From: Oehlia diaphana
Lineage: Eukaryota; Glomeromycota; Glomeromycetes; Glomerales; Glomeraceae
DNA length: 38,396 nt
Direction of reading: 5' to 3'
Assembly: GCA_003833135.1 (NCBI GenBank)
Contig: QZLH01000217.1
Location: 28,232 to 66,627 of the forward strand
Shown here: positions 11,191-22,100 of the stretch, in pieces
Layout of the letters: each line of letters begins with the position of its first letter
Numbering within the stretch: the stretch's first letter is position 1
Notes under the pieces: generated by a model
Database searches by the model: none
What the model saw: only the letters and a program-made list of their open reading frames with translations
Told to the model about the DNA's origin: nothing
Made by a program: the position numbers and the translations under genes

Positions 11191-13977
11191 ATGACAGAAG
11201 TTCTTCAACTCACACATGATAAGCCCTCGAGTACTGGGCTTATTGACAGAGATAGTGGATATCAAGAAATGGACATAAAATTGATGGCTGATAAAATTGA
11301 CAAAAAAACATTAATAGATAAAAAGTCATCCCAAATTATTGACAATGATAACTCAAAACAAAATAATAATGAGTCTGGTCCTTTGGATCCATGGGTTAAT
11401 GATTCTAAAGATCAAGAAAATTACGAATCTATAAAATTCAATTCTAATGAAGATGATACTGAATTTATATTTGATCCCCTTGGAGACGAAAAAGCTATTA
11501 TGTCAGATTCTTCTTTATCGGAAGAGGAGAAAAAGGAAAAAATTACTCGTATCTTTACGCGTGCTGCTAGCAATGGAAATTTAGAAAAAGTAACATCAAT
11601 GTTGGAGAATTCAAAGGAATATATTGATCTTGATGCCCAAGATGAAGAAGGTACAACCCCATTAATCTATGCGTGTTGCTTTGCGCATGAAACTGTTGCA
11701 TACACATTGTTGGAAGCTGGTGCTAAAGTTGATGCTAAAGATAGCAGTAAGTATTCAAATTCCGTTTAAAAAAACTCGAAATTAATTTATAAAGAAAAAA
11801 AAATCACTTTTTTTTTTTCTTTACTTTTCTGTACAAAAGATTATGTTTATTGAATTTAATTAATTCGTTCCGATTTTACCTTAAATTTTTTAGATGGTTG
11901 GACTCCATTAATATGGGCTGCAAATAATAGTCATGATGCGATTGTCAAGTTGCTTTTGGACCATGGAGCAGATGCTACAGCAAAAACTGCAAATCGTCGC
12001 ACTGTCTTTGATTTTATGACTCCAGAACAAAATCCAAAAATTGTTGAAATTTTTAATCATAATCCTCAACGTGACAGTTGGTCAAGTGCTGGTAGCATAG
12101 GACGTTGGTCATGGTGTGATCCTTCTGATAATAAATTGGAAGAGCAATTGGCTGAAGCTGAAATGAAAAAGAGAATGTTAATGGAAAGTGCATATAATCT
12201 AGAAGTAGATATGGCAAGCCTTGGTTTGGATGAACCTGGAGTATGTGTTAAATTTGACGTCTTCTCCTTTTAAAACAAAATTAAAAAAATTTTATATATT
12301 AATATATTTAATATATTTTCTTTTCTTTGTAGAATGAAGAAGATGAAGAAGAGCCATTATCAGAATTTATGTGGAATATTTGTCTTCCAGATCAAATGTT
12401 CGTATTTTCACAAGAAGACATACCACATATTTTGAAAACTGTGATCTTGGGTATGCAGCCAATACGTTCAAAATTACAAAAACCTGTTCCTGCAAATATT
12501 ATATTTTTGAGTGCTAGGTTCGCTCATTATTATAGCAGTTCTGAATTATTGGAGTCGCTTTTATTTGCCGTCATTGCTGCAATTGATCAATCGATCAAGG
12601 TATGTAAATTGTTTTTCAAAAATTTAACTTTTCTAATATTAAGTTGCTAATTTTTTTTTTCTTTAGACACGACCAGAAGATATGACATTATTATCATTTT
12701 GGATCTCAAACTGCACATTATTATTGTACTACTTAAAAAAAGATCCCGGACTTGCTATTGCAACAATAGAATATCAATTGCGAATCTCCGAGCTTCTTCA
12801 TGAAATATTTGTCCTTCTAGTTAAGGATGCCCAAAGACGTATTGATAAAATATTAGAAGTTTCTATGTTAGAATTTGATACAATTCCAGGATTGGATGAT
12901 GTGAGATTTGAAGGGGAATGGCGTGTTTTCAAACATTTTTCACTAAGATCGAAGAGCCCCGTAAACAATTATAGCCCTGTTGCGAATTTACAATCATCGA
13001 CATCTTTGAAGCGAAGTTCTTCAGGCAGCATATTAGCACCAATTTTCCGTGCACCTCCATCATCACCAAGACAAAGAAGCGCACCATCACCTCGCAATGT
13101 TACTTCCTTATTGTCTTCCACACTATTTGTTTTGCAAACCTATGAAATACATCCTATGATTATAGAACAAGTTATGTGTCAATTGTTCTATTTCATGTCA
13201 TGCGAATTATTTAATAAAATACTTTCAAAGAAGAAATACTTGTGCCGATCAAAAGCGATGCAAATTCGCCTTAATGTTTCCGCCATTGAAGATTGGGTTC
13301 GCACAAATAATTTATCATTATCATTGATAAATCATTTCCAACCTTTAATTCAACTCTTACAATTGTTAATGTGTTGGTCACAAATGACAGATTTCTCAAT
13401 TTTGGTACAAACTACAAAAGAACTTAATCTTATTAATCCTGCTCAACTTAAGCGAGTTAGTAAAAATTATCGGTATGAAGTTAATGAAACAAGAATAACT
13501 GAAGAATGTCAACAATATATCTTACAATTGGAAGAAGATACTGAGCGACGGAAAAAACGGTATTCTACTGAAAGCATACGGAGTGACCGAAGTGATGCTT
13601 CAAGTATCATCTATCTCACAGTATCACCTACATTACCGCCTTGCGGTACAGGACCAGGTTGGGAGGATGATGATGACTTAATGGAAATGAAAGATAGTGA
13701 GATGTTATTACCATTCGCTATACCGACCAGTACTGAAATGTTAGCTAATTATGGTGGACAAGAGAAAGAAGGTGAATTTATACCTTTAGTACCTGATGAG
13801 TGGATGGAAAAATTAGATCTTGGAATGAGACGTGGTCCAAGTAGTGTCGTTGAAGAATTAACATCACAATGGGAAGCAGAATATAATGAAAATGAGGATG
13901 ATGATGATGATTATGATATTACAATTGATTCTAATTTACAAAATTTACAAATTAGTGGTATAACAAGCTCTATCTAA
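11191..13977 (+). CDS. Ankyrin-repeat and dilute (DIL) domain protein
   Basis: Four exons: 11191-11746, 11894-12240, 12333-12599 and 12667-13977, in frame throughout and giving 826 residues. All introns are GT-AG (GTAAGT, GTATGT, GTATGT). The acidic N-terminus (1-115) is followed by ankyrin repeats at about residues 118-220 (DEEGTTPLIYACCFAHE, then across the first splice DSNGWTPLIWAANNSHD and LLLDHGADATAKT). After an acidic linker comes a DIL domain, about 310-690: SARFAHYYSSSELLE, LLSFWISNCTLLLYYLK, IIEQVMCQLFYFMSCELFN and IEDWVRTNNLSL. The tail is Asp/Glu-rich. DIL is the cargo-binding tail fold of class V myosins. Here it occurs without a motor and with ankyrin repeats, an architecture known from other fungi but of unclear function. 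A role as a membrane or cargo adaptor is inference. An upstream 5' UTR intron is likely. Confidence 0.9.
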
Positions 13978-14669
13978 TGTTATATAATCTTGGGCATAAA
14001 TTTAACTTGGTTAATTTGTAAAGTTTATTTTTTTTTGTATCATTGTCAAATAACTTTGTCACTTTTTTTTTTTAAAAAAAAAAAAAAAAATAGAAGAATT
14101 CTTGTTTTTGTTTATCAAACATTGGTTTTATTTTTAAAAATTAAATATTATTTTTAAATTTACTTATTTTTTTATGGGTATAGTCTCTTGATATGTGAAT
14201 TATGTTAAATAAGGGATATCTAGAGACTATTTGAATTTTCTTTTTTCTACGGGTTAAATAGGTTTTTTTGCGAAAAAATGACAAAATAAAAAAAGATTTT
14301 TCAATGTTCTTTTTCCACCAAAATAATATCATTTCTCAATATAAAATACGGTACCTATTTTTTTCTTTTCGTGTATAAACTTTTGTTACAAAAAAACATG
14401 CGACCGAAAAGCACGCCCTTTCTACGATTGGCGGGTTAGTAAATAAACGCATCTTTGAATAAGTTGAGTTTGCTTTTTTTTTAAAAAAAAAGTTCATAAA
14501 TGGAATGCCTGTCAAATGATATTCCGGTCTCCTTCTACAAGGAAAGGTCAGCAATTTGACACGTCCATTAGTGTGAATTTTTTTTTCAGGTTGTAGTACA
14601 AAATTTTATATTAAATTTATTAAAATTAAATTAAATATAATCTAAAAATCTACTATCTATTAATATTTC
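13978..14669. other. Convergent 3' intergenic region
   Basis: This lies between the stop codons of the ankyrin-DIL gene and the oppositely oriented BCKDH E1 alpha gene. It holds long A and T runs near 14063-14090, consistent with 3' UTR or poly-A signal sequence. The two short minus-strand open frames at 14141-14554 have no protein-like features and are not called. Confidence 0.6.
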
Positions 14670-16315
14670 TCACAAATCTTTGCCTTTATTTTTAAATTTT
14701 TCTAAAGGATAGTTATTTGGATATTTCTCAATCAATTGTTTTAATTTTTGTCTTTGAGCAATTATATTTGGAGTTGGATGGTCATAAACATCATTAAAAA
14801 GTTCAGTAATGGATGGTTTATGTAGTTTTTCTGCTTTAGAAAACGCGGTTAAAACTTCTTTTTTGATCGAAGATCGATATTCATTTTCAAGGTTTTCGTT
14901 CCACCAATTCTAAAAAAAAAATTGTTAATAAAATCTTTCATAAAAATATAATTTATAAAACAAGTAAAATTCTTCCACGCTTCTGTTAATACCTTATCTT
15001 CTAGCCATTTTCGAAGTCGTACAAGCGGATTATCAAGGCGTTTCCAATCTTCAACTTCTTTTTTAGGACGATATGCTGAAGAGTCATCTGAGGTACTGTG
15101 ATGTCCAATTCTATATGTCAATGCTTCAATTAAAACTGGTCGATTTTCCTCAACCGCTAATTTTCGAGCAGCTTTAGTCACATTATATATGGCCCATACA
15201 TCATTCCCATCGACACGTATTGTATCGATTCCATAACCAATCCCCCGGCTAGCAATACCATCACCTTTATATTGCTCAAGTGCTGGAGTAGAAATTGCAA
15301 AGCCATTATTTCGACTATGCAACAATGAAAATTTTTTAAATATTAAAATATATTGCCAAAATAATATCTTATAAAGGATATAAGAACTTTACCAGAAGAA
15401 AATAACTGGACATTTCATTGTAGCCGCGATATTTAGCGCTGCATGAAAGTCTCCTTCGCTAGCTGCGCCTTCACCAAAATAACACATTACACAATTTTTA
15501 TTTCCTGCTCTTTTAAGAGCATAAGCAGCACCAGATGCTTGTGGAATTTGCGTTGCAAGCGGTGAAGAGATTGTTTGAAAATTTAATTTTTTGGATCCAT
15601 AGTGTACTGGCATTTGTCTACCTTTGCCCAAATCTTTTTCATTGCTATAGCATTGATTCATTAGTTCATCTAATGTGAATCCTCGATATAATAATGTTCC
15701 CGCTTCACGATATTGTCCAAATATCATGTCTTCATTGTCCAATCCAGCTGCGCTACCAATACAAGCTTCTTCACCAAAATTTGTCATATAAAAGCTAATA
15801 CGACCTTGTCTTTGAGCATCATAAAGAATTAAATCCAAAATATTTAACGTGATCATATCTTTATATATTTTTACGGCAAAATTTTCAGATACCTTTAGCA
15901 AAATTACGTTAAATAATTATCTTAAATATATATTCAAATTAAACTATGTGAATTAAACCTGTGGATCCTGTGATGGATCAGTTATTTTCCCTTGCCTATC
16001 CATTACACGGTAAGTTGATATAGGATCAATACTCTGAATAAACCGTATTTCATTGGTAAAATAACTTCCTGTGGCTCCTGGAAAAGAAACCTTTTCTTTG
16101 CTTTTATTTTTGATTGGTTCTTGGCATAATATACGGGAAGTTGATATAAATCTCTAGTAAAAAAAAATTGAATTCTCGATTTAAATTAACCTTTCGAGCG
16201 CCTTTGAATTGCTCAAAAATTCTTAAATTTGACTCACTCGACCATTTATCAAGAAATTGCTTGCTTGCTTAACATGTAATTTAGATATAGCTCTCAACGA
16301 AATGTTGACATTCAT
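14670..16315 (-). CDS. BCKDHA: Branched-chain 2-oxoacid dehydrogenase E1 alpha subunit, mitochondrial
   Basis: Catalyses thiamine-diphosphate-dependent decarboxylation of the 2-oxo acids from Val, Leu and Ile, as the alpha chain of the E1 heterotetramer in the mitochondrial BCKDH complex. Five exons (minus): 16315-16238, 16153-15959, 15892-15393, 15314-14993 and 14909-14670, giving 444 residues, normal for the family. The N-terminus ([14 protein letters not shown], then [11 protein letters not shown]) is basic, Ser-rich and free of acidic residues, as in a matrix-targeting peptide. The ThDP motif is [10 protein letters not shown] (231-240) to RNN (259-261). The phosphorylation loop [12 protein letters not shown] (329-340) is intact, so inactivation by a BCKDH kinase is possible. 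RVDGNDVWA is also typical. The FFC/RNN junction is formed across the third splice (TG + T). The gene is divergent from PCC beta, which acts downstream in the same catabolism. Pyruvate dehydrogenase E1 alpha is less likely given these motifs. Confidence 0.96.
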
Positions 16316-16678
16316 GTTTAATAACTCCGATATAACAATTTAGTCAAAAATTACTTTTACTGGTCTTTTGTCTTTTCTTTTTTTGGTATTTACAATGAAA
16401 ACAGACCAAAGAAAATATTATAAAGACAAGAAATTGCCTAGGAACTAAGCTTGGAACTATTTACCATAATAGAGTACAGAAGGTTTGGTTTAGATATTTC
16501 ATTTTACGGCCGGAGCTTCACTAGTTTAGAATCATAATCACCCAAATAATTTTAATTTGTCGTTACGCAAAGATATCACCAGATTTTTGTAGATCGGATA
16601 GATTTATCATTATAAATAGCGTGTTTCTTTTTTGATAGGAAAGCTTAGGAAGCTAGGAAGCTTCACTTCATAGTAACT
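16316..16678. promoter_or_regulatory. Shared divergent promoter, BCKDH E1 alpha / PCC beta
   Basis: 363 bp separate the two start codons. The segment carries a triple GGAAGCT-like repeat (about 16638-16663, GGAAAGCTTA-GGAAGCTA-GGAAGCTTC) immediately upstream of the PCC beta start, plus T-rich stretches on the BCKDH side. A common regulatory element is plausible but is inferred only from the layout. Confidence 0.6.
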
Positions 16679-18905
16679 ATGTATAAAATCGGATTATTAA
16701 CTCGTTTTCCAAGTCGTTCTTCTTCAATTTCGCGTATTTCACCCATTATCTCTTTTAATGCTAAACAGTTCGTAAAACCAATTGTTGCTATTCAAGCTCG
16801 TAGATATGCCTCAGGAAAAACTAAAGAAGAAGAGACTTTAGCTCGTATTGAAATAATGCGTGCTCAAGCTCACCTTGGTGGAGGTCTTAAACGTATTGAA
16901 ACTCAACATCAAAAAGTAATAATTCTATATTTTATTATTTTATAAAACAAATTTCTTATTTGTACTATGTACCTGTAATGCAATTAGGGAAAATTGACTG
17001 CACGAGAACGTGTCGAATTGTTATTGGACCCAGGCTCTTTTAACGAATATGATACATTTGTTGAGCATCAATGTACAGATTTTGGTATGGATAAAAACAA
17101 AATTATAGGTGATGGTGTAGTAACAGGACATGGTACCATAAATGGTCGAAGAGTTTTTACATTTTCACAAGATTTTACAGCATTTGGTGGCAGTTTATCA
17201 AAAATGCACGCGCAAAAAATTTGTAAAATTATGGATAAAGCTATGTTAGTTGGTGCCCCTGTTATTGGACTGAATGATTCTGGTGGCGCCCGTATACAAG
17301 AAGGTGTAGATTCTCTTGCCGGTTATGCTGACATTTTTCAAAAGAATGTTTTATCTTCTGGTGTTGTACCTCAACTTTCTTTAATTATGGGTCCTTGTGC
17401 TGGTTTGTTTTAAATTCAATCTTTTTTTAAAAAAATAAAATAAACACGAATGTAGTTTGATGAGTTTTTTCTTTGATAGGTGGTGCTGTATATTCACCAG
17501 CTCTTACAGATTTCACTTTTATGGTTCGTGATACTTCTTATCTATTTGTTACTGGGCCTGAAGTTGTTAAGGCTGTTTGTAATGAAGACGTAACACAAGA
17601 AGAACTTGGTGGTGCAAACACACATACCGTCATATCTGGTAATTAACTTGCTATTATATTTAATTGATGAAATGCAACAACTTATTCTCCTTTTATCCAA
17701 GGTGTTGCACATGCTGCTTTTGAGAATGATATTGAGGCTATCCAAAGGTATTTTATAATTCGTTTATAATATTTCATCTTTACTAATTATTCTGTCTTTA
17801 ACATTTAAATAGAATTCGAGATTTTATGGATTTCATACCATTATCAAATAGAGAGCAAGCACCAACACGTTATTCAGATGATCCAATAGACCGAGAAGAT
17901 CCATCATTAAATCATATAATTCCAGTGGATTCAACAAAAGCATATGATATGAGAGAGATAATAACAAGATTAATAGATGATGGCCACTTTTTTGAAATAA
18001 TGCCAGATTATGCAAAAAATATTGTGATTGGATTTGCCAGAATGGGGGGTAAAACAGTATCAATAGTTGGTAATCAACCTTTAGTATCTTCAGGAGTATT
18101 GGACATTAATAGTAGTGTTAAAGCTGCTAGATTTGTGAGATTTTGTGATGCTTTTAATATACCTATTATTACTTTAGTTGATGTACCTGGTTTCTTGCCT
18201 GGTACTGCTCAAGAACATAATGGTATTATTAGACATGGAGCTAAATTACTTTATGCTTATGCTGAAGCTACTGTACCAAAAATTACTATCATTACAAGAA
18301 AAGCTTATGGTGGTGCATATGATGTTATGTCTAGTAAACATCTTCGTGGTGATGTAAGTAATTATCTTTTTTCTTTTGGTTTATTATGTTAACTTTGATT
18401 TTCAAATTCTTTAGATGAATTATTCTTGGCCAACTGGTGAAATTGCTGTTATGGGTGCAAAAGGAGCTGTGGAAATTATTTTCCGTCATGTTGAAGACAG
18501 AACTCAATCTGAACATGAATATATTGGTAAGTTACGGTTTTGAATTAAAAAAAAAATGGATTTAAACTAATTTTTATTTTCAATTACCTTTGTGTCTAAT
18601 AAACAGACAAGGTGAGTGTATCATTTAAATCGAATTATCTAAATTTGATTATCAAATATTTAACATTATTATCATTTTCGTATAGTTTGCTAATCCTATA
18701 CCAGCAGCACAAAGAGGGTAAGCTGAATATTTATTCATTCTATTTTTAAACAAGTTTTAAAATTGTGTTTTTAATGAAATTTAGATATATTGATGATATT
18801 ATTTTACCTGCTGCGACAAGAAAAAGAATTATTGAAGATTTGTTTGTGTTGTCTCACAAGCAATTACCCTTGATTTACAAAAAACATGATAATTGTCCTC
18901 TTTAA
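16679..18905 (+). CDS. PCCB: Propionyl-CoA carboxylase beta chain, mitochondrial
   Basis: Carboxyltransferase subunit of propionyl-CoA carboxylase: it transfers CO2 from biotin on the alpha chain to propionyl-CoA, giving methylmalonyl-CoA. Nine exons: 16679-16915, 16988-17402, 17480-17638, 17702-17747, 17813-18353, 18415-18526, 18607-18611, 18686-18717 and 18785-18905; 555 residues. The N-terminus is Arg/Ser-rich ([13 protein letters not shown] ... ARRYAS), a likely matrix presequence. Core motifs follow the family closely: [18 protein letters not shown] (80-97), [23 protein letters not shown] (175-186, acyl-CoA site), [30 protein letters not shown] and [15 protein letters not shown] (448-462, carboxybiotin site), ending KKHDNCPL. 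The ordered match to PCCB rather than methylcrotonyl-CoA carboxylase makes the substrate fairly secure. The seventh exon is only 5 nt. Confidence 0.96.
18607..18611 (+). other. 5-nt micro-exon of PCC beta
   Basis: ACAAG lies between an AAACAG acceptor and a GTGAGT donor. Joined to the previous exon (ending ATT-G) it completes GAC-AAG, giving EYIDKFANPIP as expected for the family. Skipping it gives G+TTTGC, whose next in-frame codon is TAA. Confidence 0.85.
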
Positions 18906-19137
18906 ATACTAATAATAAAATACATGTATATTCAAGTATATAATATATGTATATATATATATACACATATCTAATTTGTCTATTTTACTCGCAATTTTTT
19001 TAAAAAAATTTTTTTTTTTAATAAATGATAAATAAACTAAACACGCGTGTCACCTATTATATATCATGACCCGCGTTAGAAAAATTCTAAATATAAAAAA
19101 TATTAATTATATATATAATAATTATGCTTAAATAAAA
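18906..19137. other. Short convergent 3' intergenic region
   Basis: 232 bp between the PCC beta and VPS54 stop codons. It contains an AT dinucleotide-rich run near 18942-18970 and an A/T homopolymer stretch, plausible 3' end signals. No gene seen. Confidence 0.6.
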
Positions 19138-22100
19138 TTATTTTGATGATGGTGAAATATTTGTAGTTTTAGTTGTATTAGATAAATCTTCTTTTGATGA
19201 ATTATCATTAATTTCATTAATTTGTATATTGTTAACTGCTATTTCTAAATCATTTGAAGGACCTTGTAACCCTTCTAATGTTGATAATTTTCTAACATAA
19301 TATTGAGCATCCGTCATTAACCTTTATAAAATATGTTAGTTTGAATGTCTTAATGAGTAATTAATAGTAAAAAAATGTCAAAATTGTACCTTTTTTTACC
19401 AGTAGCTGTAATAAATTTAATATTAACAATTTCTTCTGAAAGTTTTGAATTAGACGAATTAAATACTTCTGTCATTACATTCTAAAATAAATAAATATGA
19501 TATTCATTAGTATAAAGTTTTTATTTTACGTATAAATTTGTATTTAAAAAAAAGTTCTCACTTGTAAAATTTCTGGTGGTAAATATTTATTTAATACTTT
19601 ATGTAATGTTGTAGTTTCTTTTACTAATATTTCCATATATTGATTAGGACCCTTTCTTGTACTTTCTTCATTCCAGTCTATAGCCTAAATTATTTTAAAA
19701 AATACAATTAATTAATTATTGATACACGAAATAATTCAATAAATATAAGTTTATGAAATGGTACCTGGAATGTTTTTAAATGAATTGCTAAACGTTCGCT
19801 CATGATAGATACCAATTTACCATGTACTTCCTTTTGGTGATTAATATAGTCCTACGATGATAATAAAAAATTAATATTTGGCCAAAAAAAATATTTTTTT
19901 TTTAATACAAAGTGAGAATACCCTTTTAATTCGATCGAATTCTGTCAGCATGACAGCTTGTTTATCATTAAGACTATATCGTATACATTCACGAATGAAT
20001 GGAATTAAAATAGTCATAAGTCCAAGTGATTGAGATGCAAGAGCTAATATTCAAAAAATATTTTAATAAAATTGATTTTTCTGCTCTTCCATTCCTCCTT
20101 AGAAACAATTAAAGTATACCTAAATGTTTTGCAGTAATATTTTTTAACCCTGCAGATTTCATAGCGCCAGCTCCCAAAATAACTTGACAAGTTCGAGAAT
20201 TGAATACTCTTAAAATATCAACAATTCTATTCATAGTCTCAGTAGTTAAAGGAGGTACATTTGCTATGCATCTCAAATAATCTCCAATTAATTTAATTAA
20301 TGTTAAACTACATCCGACCACGAAAAATCTTCTCTCTTCAACAAATATATATTTACTACTACCATTATTTATTTGACTAACAGGTGGGGTTTTAGTACCA
20401 TTAGAAGTGTTATTAGTATTATTCTCACTGTCACCATTACGCAATCCTGTCATAGGGAAAACTGGCGAAGTTGGTGATGAAGTAGAATCCGAAGGATCAT
20501 CTTTGAATTCTGATAATCCCGACGTTGCTGCGTTAACTATTTTATCTATAATACGTTGATAATCAATTGGTACTTGTTCTTGCACCCATTGCTCATTTTC
20601 AACAAGTGTGGCTGCTTGTCTTGTTCTTTCCATATGAAAATGATTCAAGAAAGCTTTCGCCTATAAAATAAATCATGATTAAAACGCAAAGGAAAAAAAT
20701 ATAAACTAAATAACTTGAATGTTAAATTTACTTGTGACGTAATCGTCCCGCGCAAGCCATAACACATTCGACCACATAACCCTTCGCATTCTAAAACAAA
20801 TGCCGTAGTAACATTAAATAATCTATAAAAGTCCTTCTGATTAAGTTGAGCATTTTGATCTGCTCTCATTGCAATTAAGTTAGCACAACGAACATGTGCT
20901 AAATCGGCTGCAGCATATACAATTTGTGCAGAATCTGACATTGACTGTGAATGACTATCAGAATCAGGCTTAGATTTCTTTGATTTTGTTTTGGTTAAAG
21001 ATGATGTTATGGTTGCTTCTTTTTCGGCCGGAGTAGATAATGTAGGGTTGTTTGTTAAAGAAGAAGTTTTTTGTATTATAGACTTAATCCCTGTTGTTAT
21101 CTTAAGAGCACTAAACTTGGAATTTAATGAACTACTGGAATTAAGAGAACTAGATGAACCACTTTTAGGATTTTCTTCTTTATCAAGCGAACTATTAGAA
21201 TCCTTTCTAGACAAAGCAAGAGAACTATTTGAATCATTTTTAATTTTGGATTCTTTATCGAGAGAACTACTTGAATTGTTCTTTGATGTAACTGTAGTCT
21301 GTTCATCTTTAACATCAAATACATTCTCTAAAGTTTGATTGTCATCTTCATATAATGATTTTGTCTCTTCCTCTGAAATATTTGTGCCTTTTTGAATTTG
21401 ATAACTAGATATTTCTACATCTCCTAATATTGTTGTGAAGAGTTCGTTATATATCGCAATTCTTTTCATTCCTTCAAGCAAAACAGAATATATAGATAAA
21501 AGCATATCTAGGAATGCATCAAAAGTCATTCCTTTTAAAAATTTTGACATTCTTGAACTAGAGAAATAAATATATTAATAAATAAAAACGTAAAAAAAAT
21601 TGGGTATAGAGAAGTGCATCGTACCTCTCCTTTGAAAAATCGCTTAATTGTTCTTCTCTTGAATCGGTAAGTGGCGTAGACGAGGGATGATGCTAAAATA
21701 TATCGAATAATATTAATTGAGATTTTTTTTCTCTTTGATTTCTTTTTAAATTACCTTTTGAATTTGAATTAATTTTTTAATTTCTTCTAATATTCTTTCA
21801 TGATATGCATGTAAAGCGGAAACAAGACGATTCACTCTATATAACCCTAAAACAAGTGGAGTTATTCTTTTTTTCAAATTATCCTCCTTTTCTATTATTT
21901 CAGAATCAATAGTAACCCTTATAGATGTAGTATTGTGTTTCGTTGATTGAGGAATTTTGTAATTATAAAGTGATCGTATTATATCTGTCTTGTTTACGTT
22001 TTCAACGTTTTCTTCAAAATCAAGAAATAACATATTTAATAAATCATTTTCCATCATTACTCCAATCGATTTATGCATTTCAGTAAGTTGGCCACTAAAA

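Noticed and set aside
14141..14554. Two minus-strand ORFs in the convergent 3' region
   Set aside because: Lys/Phe-rich composition, no family motif, and located between two 3' ends.
17833..18063. Minus-strand ORF inside PCC beta exon 5, and similar antisense frames at 17542-17745 and 18331-18516
   Set aside because: Antisense shadows of conserved coding exons.
18521..18543. Read-through of PCC beta exon 6 past the donor as an alternative C-terminus
   Set aside because: It would end after a few codons (GKLRF stop) and lose the conserved [11 protein letters not shown] to KKHDNCPL tail, which is present downstream.
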